DNA from: Trichoderma breve | Taxonomy: Eukaryota > Ascomycota > Sordariomycetes > Hypocreales > Hypocreaceae | NCBI RefSeq assembly: GCF_028502605.1 | Contig: NW_026611593.1 | Span: 744,001-808,000, forward strand | DNA: 64,000 bases | Direction of reading: 5' to 3' | Part shown: in pieces, positions 45,291 to 56,732 of the stretch | Layout of the letters: every line of letters starts with the position of its first letter | Numbering within the stretch: position 1 is the first letter of the stretch | The notes under the pieces: generated by a model | Told to the model about the DNA's origin: nothing | Database searches by the model: none | What the model saw: the letters and a program-made list of their open reading frames with translations, nothing else | Program-made: the position numbers and the translations under genes

Positions 45291-46258
45291 CTAGTCAAAT
45301 TTCTCCAAAAGTTGAAAAATTTTGATGTTGCTGACATTGCAAGTCTCTGATCCTTTGCAACCAAGGGCAGTACGAGCCTGTTCATTATCCATCCCGTGAT
45401 GAAGGTCCACTAGAATGGATGCTGCCGTATCACAAGATGTTTCCATAGAGTCGGTAGGGTTGATCGCTTCGGGTGCTGTAGGATTTGGAAGAGGATGGGG
45501 TGTTGCGAGATGAAGTTCATCTTCCAAAGGCTTTTTGCTATGTTGGCTGTCGCCTTCGTTTGAACGTGATCCGCAGCATTGACGTTTGCTGCCCTCTTGA
45601 GACTGAGATTTCTGAGATTTTCTCGCTTCTTGAGTATTTCTGATGGAGGGACCTGAGTGAACAATTTGGTTTACCGGTGGTGAGTTAAATACTGTTGGAC
45701 TAACCCCCATGTCGGTATTACTTTCCATTCTGGAGAGCTCAGCAGTGTCGCATGAAATTGAAGGTGATGGGAGAGCAAAATCGCTCATAATCTGTGGCGA
45801 AGTGTGATAATTCTGATGTTGTCGTGGTGATAATACAGCCGGTAGATGTTGTAGCATGATGGATGTGCTGCCGCAGGCCTTGCACCTCAAAGCACCGGAC
45901 TCAAGTAATCCATCTGGCGATCCGGGTGAAGTGGCCGGAGGAGGTGAGATGAACTGGTCAATCTCATCCTGCGATACACCATGCACGCTCAGCAGGCTTC
46001 TTAGACGCTGATTCTCAAGTGTCACTGCCTGAGCCACCCTCTGCATTTCTGAAGAGGCAGATGCGCCTTGCCGCTGAAAATCTTGCACTTGCTTCTTGAG
46101 ATCATTTATCAATTCAGCGCGCCGGGCTCGCGATCGCCGTTGGCTCTCGCGATTCTGGTCTTTGACCTCTTGTGTGATGAACTGGAAGCAGAACATGGGT
46201 TAGTACTAGGTTGGTGAGATGAGACCGCTGTTTAGAAAGGACACACCTTTCGAGGCAT
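45291..46258 (-). CDS. bZIP transcription factor with paired cysteines, next to ACR3
   Basis: Two exons (46258-46247, 46181-45291) encode 300 residues. The first exon is only 12 nt (Met-Pro-Arg-Lys); the intron has a GTGTGT donor, a CTAAC branch and a TTCCAG acceptor. The basic region 'KDQNRESQRRSRARR' (residues 11-25) is followed by a leucine-zipper-like coil up to about residue 70. Downstream come a CKAC pair (Cys104, Cys107) and a C-terminal Cys279-x5-Cys285, plus other single Cys. In yeast the bZIP Yap8/Arr1 activates ACR3 after arsenite binds its cysteines; the position of this gene and its cysteines make a similar role plausible but unproven. The basic region is not the standard Yap 'NxxAQxxFR' type, so it may be a convergent regulator. 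Confidence 0.8.
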
Positions 46259-47574
46259 TGCTGCGGTGCAACTCGGCTTCTTTCTCCATGTATCAGTATA
46301 AACCCGAGGCAAAGCAATTACTTTCCAATCAGGCTCATTAAACGTCAACTGAATACCATCTTGGGGAATGAAAGAAGGGAGAGTTACTAATGGCGGAAGA
46401 GAAGAGTAAAAGTGTAAGTGTGCTAAACTGCTTGTGGCATGAAGCGACATTTAACTCGTCACCTCGCGACGGTCCAATAGTTTCACATAGAAAGTGGCGC
46501 ACCAATCTCCACAGAAGAACCTGGATGTAGCCTCCTCCCTTGCATTGGTAAGTGCAGCTGTACTCCGCATATTGACGGAACAATGCTAGAGGGCGCCTCA
46601 CGAAGAGCCGCGTATTTCTGTCGACTGTTAGTAAGTAAATTGTTGCATCGTTGAGCTCTGATGTCATTCCGGGCTTTATCTCGGTATAATTTCTCCAAGC
46701 TGAAGAGCATTGTCGTCGTGTTAGCTTTGTGAAAGCTCTTCTGGGATGAAAAGTCGCCTCCTCAGCCTTATATGGCAATGAGCTTATCAACATGTGCCTC
46801 TTTCGTACATCAGATATGACCGACCTATGGATTGCCACCAGAGACGTATAAATAAATTCCTGCATTGCACCGAATGCACCTTCACTCAGCTGTCAAGGGT
46901 TAAATAGCATGCTATTCGACCGGCTTCTGGCGGAAAAGTGGACGAACTTCCCTGGACCGTGACAACGACCAATAACTTTACTCATATCATATATCACCGG
47001 CAAAGCATCCAATAGGAGAGAATAACGAGAAGTGCCTAAAAGTCGGTGTGTGGGTTACCATGCAGCGTACACAGCACAGCCTGATTCACTTGTAATCAAA
47101 CAGATGCCCTGCATTGCAACATACAGCGCTCTTCCCCGCCCAACACACTCGCCACTGAGGCTGTACAATGCTCGACCTTTTGCTGGGACTAACTGACAAG
47201 TTGTATTCGGCGAACTTCGTGTGTTCATTGCATTTCAGCCACAGTATGCATCTAGATTACCGTACATGAGCCCTGGCCAGCCTTGTTCAGATCCAAGAGC
47301 AAGGGATATACCCGGCTGATAATGATTGGCCAACGTCTGAGGCTCTCTCTCAGCACCATGTAGCCTTCCTGTATAGCATTGCATAGCTCCCTAGTTGCAG
47401 TATCGACACGATGAGATATCGACGTAATCCAACGTCTTGGGAGTGGTTTGCTCTCAGTATAAAATATACTGTATTTTCCCACCTTCCATGCTGTTTGAGA
47501 TGATCATCTTGACTTGTGATTTGAGATATTGCTTATAGCTCTACAAAGTTCTTTTTTAAAAAAAAACTTTTTGT
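46259..47574. other. Divergent promoter region, 1.3 kb
   Basis: The promoters of the bZIP gene and of the large CorA-like gene. Open frames on the minus strand here lack coding features. No TATA box is convincing. Confidence 0.55.
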
Positions 47575-50500
47575 ATGCCAAGTGCATCCATTCTTACAAA
47601 AATGGAAACTCACTCTCCCAGCATTTATACGCAAAATAACCAAGATCCTGACCTTGGAGTTACTTCTACCGACGGTAGTCATGCTAATGACGCGAGTGAC
47701 AATTTTTTGCAACATGGAAGTCACAACGTGCATTATATACAAGATACTGATGACGAGGATGACAAACGCTCTTATGACTCTCGAAGTGTGGACCCGAATC
47801 GTGGTCAACGTGCACCCACTGATCCTCTTGACGAAACACCACGGTCTTTGTCGCCTTTTGATCATGGCCTGAATATTCTTTCGCAGACTATCGATGCAAC
47901 TGGAGAGACTACTGAATCATTCTTTCAGGGACAAATGGCCCACGAAGCTGAAAATGAGGGACTGTCCATCAGTATCCCTTTGGCATCGGACTACAGAGGT
48001 TCCATCAATAGTGCTTCTCAGGCCCCATACTGGGACGAAAGAAATGCATATATTAAGGGATTCATGAAGAAACTACAGACGTTTGAGAATCTCGAATATT
48101 CCGTCAATGATGCGGGACAAGAGGAGGTCTCTCGCCAAGAGGGACCTCCAACGCACGACGAATCTCGCAACTCGATGCAGACCAAATGGCTGTGAGATAT
48201 TCGCCTTCCTAAACACTCTGATGGACACTACTAAGATAATTTTTAGTCATTTACAAAGTGCCACGATGGATCTCGATGTCTTACAAGTAAGATATAAACA
48301 GCTGAAACAACTGACCATAGCTAATCGGGATGCAGCAATTCGTTATGGAGTGTCACTTGATCGGCGACGACGTTAAAACTGTTACGATAGAACTCGTCGA
48401 GAGAGCCGGCAAAAAATATCGACGACATTCTGAAACAGGATCCTACATTGAACCCGGCTCTGTATTGAGAGGCATCGGCAATTATTCTCAGCAAAATTCG
48501 CTTTCGTCAAAAACTCGCCCAACCGTTCCGGTTGTTTTTGTTGCCTCGCCCTATTTGAGGCTACGTCCTTTAAAAGGGCATCAAGACGGGGGAAATCGAG
48601 GCGACCATCACCCCCAAACACTTCTACAGAACCTCTATGGGTTTGATGTTACTCCGAATCGCGATAAGACTCAAATTATTCGCAAAATTGGGAACGGTTC
48701 ACAGCTGGACAATGCACTCCATGTGAACCAAATATGGTGTCTTCTAATTGGTCCTACCCTTTTGATCACCATGTCAGACCATACAACCGAAGAACTCTTG
48801 GACGGAACGATTGGAAAGCGAAGTCTGGGATATGAACCGCCAATCAAGATTAAGATCATTGACGATAAGCAAAAACATCATGATATTGCCGTATCATCAA
48901 GTATTACATGGGTTGATCTTTTCAAAATTACAATGGATGCCGTTCAGAACAAGAGATCTGATTTCCCCAAGTATGATCTGCTCGATGAGAACAAAGTCAT
49001 CATCACTGCCGAAAGATGGATTGAGATTGCGAGCTCACGGAACCTGCGAAAATCACCATTTTATACAATTTATCTTACCCTAAGACCAAATAGTGCAAAT
49101 CCAAGTAAAGATCGGCTCTTTTTGGAGTACAGCAGATATGATGCTTCCAGTATATTGAACGAAATGCCAACAAAGGATCGACGCAGCGACGCATTCTCTG
49201 GACTGGTGGGATCTTCTAAGAAGGAGTCCTCTAAACACGAATCAGCAGACCAGCTTACCTCCAACACCGCTTCCGCTCCACTCTTTCTGTATCAAGATGG
49301 TACTGGTTTTATTGTGTCTTCTCCAGATCCGCAAGATCCTGATGAGCTATACGACACTGGCACAGACCCTTTGGGTATTATCCCGCAATCACACCGAAGT
49401 GAATCGGTTGAAGGCGCAAACACAACAATGCCACTAGGAATTAACAACTCTCCAAATGACAGAGAGGCACCGGAGGCTTCTTCCACTGGTAATTTCACCA
49501 GCTTAATTGATGATATTGCAGGTAACATTACAGACATTGACGGAACCATTGGTCTTCCGGAGACGAATAAACACAATATAAATCACAAAAAAATACGACA
49601 CAAGAAGATGCAGCCTGGTGCAGAAATATCCGTTGAAACTTACTCTTCTGTGAGTTTCACACCCTACGCTCTAACGAAGGCTGTCTCACATTCAAGTTCT
49701 TCATAGGTCCAGGAAGATGACCCCAACGCAAGTAACGATTTGTTTTTAAAACAACTATTCATCCATAAGCAACGTCAAAGTCAAAGTCAAGGATCAATTC
49801 CTTCCTTTGCGTCAGGCGCGAATGCGGAATCGATTAGCTCTCGGCGCGACAGTTTGAGAACTTACCACACGCACCAACACACCGACTCCCAATATCGCCT
49901 ACCGTCACCTATTATCACCAATCTCAACTCGGAATATCCTCGAAAACCGAGTATTGTGGAAGATGACAAAAATTGGGACCGAAGACATGCATTGAAAGCT
50001 AAGAGTACGAACTCGGGCAGCGCATCTCATTCCCACCATCGGAGGCGCAATACTTTCATCAAACAGACACCAGTTGCTTCCATCACAAGCGACTTGGCCG
50101 GCGATAAATACACTACTACTAATGTACAAGGATCCAGACTTGGGAAAATAGTTCCGTTTTTCCTATGGGGACCTTGCATCCCAACGAGCTCCAGCTCATT
50201 GCGAAGCGCCAAAGAGGCAGACATGATCAAGCTTCTTGATGAAGCCGACGAAGTAATTTCTAACAGCCAAGTAGGCAAGTCTTACTATGTCAAAGTTCCA
50301 AAGCTCACAGAAGAGGAATTTCTTTCTCGACAAGATATTCCGAATGGAGGCTTCCAAGAAGATGACATAAGTATTGTGAAAGAGAGTCCTACTTATCGCA
50401 ACGTTGACCAAACGGCCGCTGAAAATACAGTGAAAGACAACACTCTGCCGAATACCGTGTCTAAAGTTGATCACGCCGGCGGAAATACCCACCAGGAAAT

Positions 50501-52211
50501 GGAGGGGGTTGAGAAGAACAACACTGGTTCAGAAATAACGTTGCCTGCTGTGGTACAAGACGGTGTCGCTAGGAAGCAAGCGCAATCGTTGGGTATTTTC
50601 AGCCCTGATAAAGAGTTGATGGAACAGCTTGTCACAGTCAGCCGGCAGATTCTGTGGTCGTTTTTGCCAAAGACGGGCAGCTCAACAGTGCATCCTCTCC
50701 TGAAACGGTTTTGGGGTTGCATGGATATAATTCGCCGAGTAAGACTACACTATTCCATCATCTCTTCATTCGTTATTGACACAAGTGGCGTGTAGCAACT
50801 TATCTGGGAAGAGAGTGAACGTGAGCCTCACGATGTACCAACATACATCATTCGCGACTTTTCTGCGAATCTTCAAAGAACAAGCAGAAGCCAATCTCCA
50901 AACTCTCAAAAGACACTCTTGGCCAAATGCGGAGATTGTAAGGGGGGAAAACATTACTCGTCGGCAGAAGAGGCACTGAATCATTTCCACGATGAGCATT
51001 TCGATTGCCACCACCGAGGGGAAAGGCCGTACGACGATCCGTGTTACTCATGGCTGCATCGTATTTGGCACTCGCATTATCCGGTGCGAAATGATCGAAA
51101 TAGTCTACTTCGCAACGGACAAGAGTTTGAAAGAGAACTCTCCGAGCTTGCACTTCACCTGAATGAGCTGCACACTATGGTGACATCCAAAGAAGATGAC
51201 TCAATGGGTGATCTAGCGATAAGACCACCGTTACCTAAACATATCTTTTACGCTTTCCAAAAGATTGTTCAAGTATTTGTCCTTCGAGCAAAGAGACTAT
51301 CTTTGATGACGAGAATAAAGGCATCCTCGGGAAGTGATCTATCAAAGATTTCGGATAAGATCAACGAGCTGCAGGTATTGGAGAAGACTGCAAAGGACCG
51401 GATGTTGGATCTGTTGGATCATGCCAAGAGAGACATATTCTTGTCTGGCAATACGTCCAGTGACATCGAAAGACCCCAACCTCAGGCCGTTGGGGCAGAA
51501 TTCTTGGCCTTGGCTTTTATCTGCAAGAGCCACAACTTACCATTCGAAGCTAAAACCTCAAATCCACGCCGCAACAATAATACTCTCAAGGTGTATAAAC
51601 GTTACGCTTCCAAGCTTCATTATCAGGCCAATCAGCGTCCCCAAAAGCGAGTTTTTCTAGACATTCGCGATCTGGAAGAAGAGCTCGATGCTTTGAACGC
51701 TTTGCTAAACCACCAAAAAGAGTGCCTGCATAGATTCGCAAAGTCCATTTCGCCCGATACCCTTCGCCTTACTACCATGACAAGAGTCGCGCAGAATCGC
51801 GTCGAAAAGGCGTACCAAGACAACCATCTACGGCAACTCGACATACGAATACAAGAAGTACAGAACATGAAGACGCGGTCAAAGTTTTTAAAAGAACAGG
51901 TGAAGCAGACCATTGAAATCATGGAAGAAGACCACGGAAAAGCCATCAGAGTCTTTACCATTGTAACCCTGTTCTTCTTACCTCTGTCTTTTGTTTCAAG
52001 CTTCATGGGCATGAACACAGCCGATGTGAGAAATATGCATTACAAGCAAGGGCTATTCTGGGCAACGGGAATACCGGTTACCCTCTTCGTGCTGACACTG
52101 GCCTGCATCTACGGGTACAAGGGCGATGAAATCCGTGACTGGGCAATGCAGCTATCACTCTGTTCAAAAGATAAAAAACTGCAGCTGCCAGTGGACGGGG
52201 AGACGGAGTAG
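47575..52211 (+). CDS. Large CorA-like two-helix membrane protein with a C2H2-like finger
   Basis: Five exons (47575-48191, 48247-48286, 48336-49649, 49707-50738, 50796-52211) encode 1472 residues; every junction is GT-AG and in phase. Residues 1-210 are acidic and Ser/Thr-rich. Around 348-470 the motifs 'VNQIWCLLIGPTLLITMSD' and 'PPIKIKIIDD' resemble the N-terminal half of fungal CorA-like proteins. Residues 500-1000 are polar and probably disordered. A C-x2-C-x14-H-x4-H motif (Cys1046, Cys1049, His1064, His1069) precedes a long coiled segment ('LDALNALLNHQKEC'). Two C-terminal helices follow, with the CorA-type 'FMGMNT' (GMN at about 1405-1407) between them, and a short cytosolic tail. True CorA channels conduct Mg2+; fungal relatives are diverse and their substrate is unknown. 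The start ATG follows an A-rich leader; codon 10 is an alternative. Confidence 0.85.
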
Positions 52212-53435
52212 GAGAAGATTACTGTAACGTGCGCGATGTGACCTGTCTCCCTAGCACCAAGAAGCCTCGACGAGCTGCACACCACAGGAGGCTCAAGTCA
52301 AAACTGCCGCATGGTGACGAGGGCGGTCATGGGAGCAGAGAACAGGGAGACGATATTGTGCCTCTGGCACGTGAGGTGCGCTGAATAGCTTGACTCTTTT
52401 GAAGCAAATCAGTGGGAGTGAAAAGGTGTAGGTGACGTGGTTTCTCCGCGACTGGCGCAACTGATGGTTTACCGATCTGCTTTGCTGTGATTCGACTTGT
52501 GTCTCTTTAGCTCGTCCGTAGTCAATAATACAATTTCTTGGCTAATAGATTGGTCGCGAGTTACAAAAATAGAATAACACGGCATCGTGTCTTTACGTGG
52601 CGTGAACCAGGTATTCAGCCGCAGCTAATAGTGGACATGAGTCCAGTCCCTTGCACTCGTCTCAGATCGCTAGGACTCGTGAGTCCTTGAGGAGGAGTCA
52701 ACGCTCAAGCTTCATATTCCGGGGTAACTTACTTAGTCTCATCATCATTGACGTCAAATTCCCTGGCAAACTTTGTGTGCCTGGATGCTAAAGGCAGCCA
52801 GATCATCTAGCACGAAGCCACGTTTTCCCCCTCCACGGCAGCCATGCTGAAGCATGGCCGCACACCAATCAATCACACCACATCCATGTAAACAAACCAC
52901 ATCTCACGGGATCTACAGCCATCACTTGAGCAGCTACAGGGATCAACAGGCACCCGCAAGTCCTCGATCGCTGCCTGACTTAGCGGCCACAAGTGTCAAA
53001 ATGCAGCGAAGCCTCCACTAAAGACGCGATGGCCAGCCACCCAGGCCCTTGCAAATGGAGCTGCCTTGCAGTTTTTAACACGTTTGACGTTGTGCAGCAG
53101 CTCTGCATAGCCCGATCAGCGATCCGTTGTTTCGGCTCCCCGTCACCTGAGGCGGCTCGTATTTTTGGGGCCTGGCATTAGTTCACACTTGGACTGTCTC
53201 TTCTATGATTATTTGTTTTGGTGGCCGTGCCGCCCTGGCTTAGACCAAGGCATTCACTAACACGACCGAGGCAGCCATCAAATACATAAACAAAACATTC
53301 ATGATCCAGCCATCTCATAGTAACATACCTTCACTCTAATATCTTCCTATAATCCCCTGATTTCTCCTATTTCCTCGGTAAAGCAATCATCTCACTGGTT
53401 TTCTTCTCCTCACCCTTTCTCCCGACTGTTCCGCC
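52212..53435. other. Intergenic region, 1.2 kb
   Basis: No gene, RNA or mobile element was recognised. The last 150 bp before the F-box-like gene is a CT-rich leader. Confidence 0.55.
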
Positions 53436-54050
53436 ATGAGCTCCACCATCACGAAATGCAGCTCCGATATCAACCGCGGCCCCTCGGAAACGGAAACCGA
53501 CATGATGGAAAGCAAACATGAGCCGCGGGCTTCATTCCTCAGCCTACCGACGGAAATTCACCTACAAATCTCAAAACTCCTGATATATCCCGATGCGCTC
53601 TCTCTCAAATACACCAACCGGTATTTCCACAGCTTCGTCGACACCGACGTCGACCTCAAGGTGGAGTGGCTCATTGAGCGGCGCCGTCTTCATCTAGAAT
53701 GTCCAAACAACGGGCGCTGTGATTTGGGCACGGATTTGCGATTCTGCAGAGGCAGTGTAGCGTATGTCACACTCACTCAATTTTCTCATTGAATCAGAGA
53801 CATATTTGTAAGCGGGATGCTGATCTGAAACAGGCTACTCATGAAGCGCCGGCGAGAGCACATTGAGTGCGAATCACGGCCTGGCTTGGGATGCATCATC
53901 TACGGAACGCCCACTTGTCCCAATCGCCGACGAGGCATGAAGGCATGGCAGCGCTGGCTTGAAACCAAGTTTACCATTGAGCTGCGGTGGGTGCTGGTGG
54001 CTTTACTTGTTGCTTTGTGTGGCTGGGTCTGCACCATCTTGGTGAATTAA
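53436..54050 (+). CDS. F-box-like protein with a C-terminal membrane anchor
   Basis: Two exons (53436-53761, 53834-54050) encode 180 residues. A degenerate F-box-like helix set ('FLSLPTEIHLQISKLLIYPD' then 'LSLKYTNRYFHSFV') occupies about 33-70. Then comes a Cys/Arg-rich segment ('RRRLHLECPNNGRCDLG', 'LGCIIYGTPTCPNRRR') with six cysteines. A single hydrophobic helix near the end ('WVLVALLVALCGWVCTILVN') would make it tail-anchored. F-box proteins usually recruit substrates to SCF ubiquitin ligases; a membrane-anchored version would act at a membrane. The ATG is the first after a long CT-rich leader, with context CGCCATGA. Confidence 0.7.
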
Positions 54051-54453
54051 TTGCTGCTGCTGGAGACGCTGCGCTGGATCGCTGTCTGTACCATAAACGA
54101 CTACAAATACCTAATGTTTAATGTCACAGTTGTATGAATAAGGGATCTCGAGGGTTAATATATAATAAAAATATGATTCTTACAAAATATCACAGAGACA
54201 CAAAGGCTGAAACAGAATTACCACGACTCCTACTCTCAATACCGATAACCACACACAAACGCAGCCAGCGCGTTGCTCTCTATCCGAACAGCTTCCATGC
54301 CAAGCCACGTAACCCATATAAAGTAACGACAGTTAGTGATCTACACTAATCTAACCGTGCCCAATTCGTCGACAAATAGACAAGAAAATGAAGGAAACCT
54401 TACTCTCCGTGAGCTAATAGTGAAACACGTATTCTATAGCTCTTGGATACTTG
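54051..54453. other. Convergent 3' gap
   Basis: AT-rich, with only short open frames. It holds the 3' ends of the flanking genes. Confidence 0.6.
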
Positions 54454-55376
54454 TCAACGTCTCGGCTTGATGCCCTCTCTTAGCCCAATTATGAAGGGCA
54501 TCTCTGCTCTTGCGTGTGATAGGTCACAGTGCTTTTTAGCTTCTTCCAGATTCTTTCGATTAAGCCCATGTCGTAAAGATCTCTGAAGATATTTGAGACC
54601 ACGCTTGGCGAAGTAATCTATAATACCCTCTTTTTTTCCTAGAAAACTGCCTGTAAGAATGAATTGGTTATAAATTAGGGACGTGAGTCTTTGAACTTAC
54701 CTAACAGCCCTTCATTATCCTTCTGGGGGCGACCCTTCAGCGCCTTGTCAATGAGTCTCCCGTAATGACCCTCCACCCAGTTGACGATTTCCCCTAGATG
54801 TAGCCGCTCTTCTCCATTCAAATACAAGCTAGGGATGTTGCAAAGCATATCGTTTTCTCCGTGCTCTTGGGAGAGGCTGATGTCCTGGCAAGTGCCGTCA
54901 TCATTTCTCTGGTACCTGGTTGCCATGATGCATGCAAATTGATAGTGATAAAAAGCATTGCGAAACGAGACCAGTCTATCCTCAGTTCGTTTATCCCCTA
55001 TCTTCCCACCATCCGTTGTGGACATGCCTGGATTGAACTGGAATCTTGACTTCAGAAATTTCCCAACCAATGGCTTAATGACATCTCTGTGAAAAGTGGA
55101 CATTTCCTCCAGGTCGGATTCATCAATCGAGCTGGCCAATTTCTTTCCCTGGTCAGGACGGGAGACGTCGCTGCGAGAGCGGTCCCTGAAGCGGTTAATG
55201 CAAACGTGCTTTTCAACATCGTAGCGTCCCGTCTCGGAGTTACGTTTGGCGGCATCAACGACAAGTTTTGCCATACGAGGACCGGCTGGACCTAGTTCAT
55301 TAAGTAGGGTCGTTTTAAGGCGGTCTTGACTCCATGTTGGTCTTAACAAAGCTTGGCATGACTTGAAGATGTCCAT
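54454..55376 (-). CDS. Unrecognised protein, two exons
   Basis: Exons 55376-54701 and 54650-54454 give 290 residues with a GTAAGT donor and a TTACAG acceptor. I do not recognise the family. The sequence is charged and soluble-looking with no signal peptide or membrane helix. It has a Lys/Arg/Asp-rich middle ('RFRDRSRSDVSRPDQGKK'), an aromatic-rich segment ('RNAFYHYQFACIMATRYQR') and a basic helical C-terminal part ('KRGLKYLQRSLRHGLNRKN'). The spliced C-terminus is longer than the open frame of exon 1, which would stop 8 residues into the intron. An upstream exon cannot be excluded. Function unknown. Confidence 0.55.
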
Positions 55377-55876
55377 TAGTCAAATAGTGGGATTTGTAGA
55401 GCAGAGCTGGTGGTAGTTTGCTGTCTCGCAAGACAATGTCTGGCAACTCAAGGCAAGCAATTATTGGCGCCGTAAGGCAGATATATATTTATTTACAGAC
55501 GGCCACTTCTCTCACCACATCTGATGTTTATCCCAATCTGCTTGATTTACCAACACATGTCTCGCCACAGCCGAATTACTTTTGAACCATCACATGCCGT
55601 TGAACATCATACAATAAATAGCCGCCATGAACATCTCACGGCCAATTATTCGTGTTTTCGAATTGAGATATCCGACATTGAATGCGCTCCGTCGACACGA
55701 TGTTCAATCCCAGCCATAAAGACAAAGAACGCTTTTACTGTTCATTGATCAATTCAATCATCCTTTCAACAAAGTATTTAGATCATTCGGCGTCTTGAAG
55801 ACTTGGCCACCATGTCTCGCCAACCTATCACATCTCTTTTCCCATTGTTCCATCAAGCCACTTCATCTCGCTCATC
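55377..55876. other. Intergenic region, 500 bp
   Basis: A promoter-like gap between the minus-strand unknown gene and a doubtful plus-strand ORF. It is AT-rich and nothing was recognised. Confidence 0.5.
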
Positions 55877-56419
55877 ATGTGCTCCGCTCAAGTAATGAAG
55901 CCCGCTTGGACTCCTGCCCAAAGCGCAGCGTTAATCAATTCTTTTTCCCCATGTATTTCTCTCTCAGATCAAAGAAAGCACAGCCATCATGTGAACATCC
56001 CTTGCTCCATCCACAATGCGCACAAAGACCGCTCTTCAGCCAATCATGACAACAAGTACCGCCCAGAAATCTCTCCAAGCCATCCATCCCAACCAACAGA
56101 CGGCCTTGCATCCATTGCCATGAAAAAATTGCATGAACTTGAAATGTCACTCCAATCTCTTCAGAGCCTCCATTCCATGCTCAAAGCCCAGCACGCAGCT
56201 CAGCGTGAATCCACTTACAAGCCAAAATGGCCAATCCCATGGCCTCCCACACTAGGCGCCGCGTACAAGTCGTATAAGAAAGACGATGACACTTGGCGCC
56301 CTTTGAGAAGGCACTTTGCTACCCATTGTTCTCGATATCGTGACGTACAGCCTGGATCAACTGCATTCGTAGCAAGACTACGTATGGCCATAAGCCTAGG
56401 TGATGCAGCTAGGAGGTAA
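55877..56419 (+). CDS. Doubtful hypothetical protein
   Basis: An open frame of 180 residues from an ATG. Residues about 80-115 have a short amphipathic coiled-coil pattern ('KKLHELEMSLQSLQSLHSML'). The C-terminal part ('WPIPWPPTLGAAYKSYKKDD' followed by 'WRPLRRHFATHCSRY') looks protein-like. The N-terminal part is His/Ser/Pro-rich and less convincing. A pyrimidine-rich stretch ending CTCTCAG at about 55960 could be an intron acceptor, so the true 5' structure may differ. No family was recognised. Confidence 0.35.
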   Translation: MCSAQVMKPAWTPAQSAALINSFSPCISLSDQRKHSHHVNIPCSIHNAHKDRSSANHDNKYRPEISPSHPSQPTDGLASIAMKKLHELEMSLQSLQSLHSMLKAQHAAQRESTYKPKWPIPWPPTLGAAYKSYKKDDDTWRPLRRHFATHCSRYRDVQPGSTAFVARLRMAISLGDAARR

Positions 56420-56732
56420 TTTCATCCCCAAGATCCATCATTTGGAACCTCCATTGACCAAGCTCGCCATACTACAGCACAGCCAATGGTCGCCTTCAGT
56501 TCCTTGCCAAATATCCTGCCGCTTTTCCCAAGTACAGACAAGTTGGAACACACATCTTTGAAGGATCCCAAGCCATGCAAAGTGTTTACGAAGTTGTGAT
56601 GGAGTTGGACCGGATGATAAACATGATGTCTTGCAGTGGATTATGATCGTCTAATTTTGAGTACCTGCTGTATCAAACGTTCGCACTAATCTCTAACCAT
56701 GTCCATGTATCTCGCGGCGCCAAAATCAGCAC
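56420..56732. other. Convergent 3' gap
   Basis: About 310 bp before the monooxygenase stop; nothing recognised. Confidence 0.55.

Noticed and set aside
46338..46865. 175-codon minus-strand frame upstream of the bZIP gene
   Set aside because: No recognisable motif and irregular composition; probably promoter sequence.
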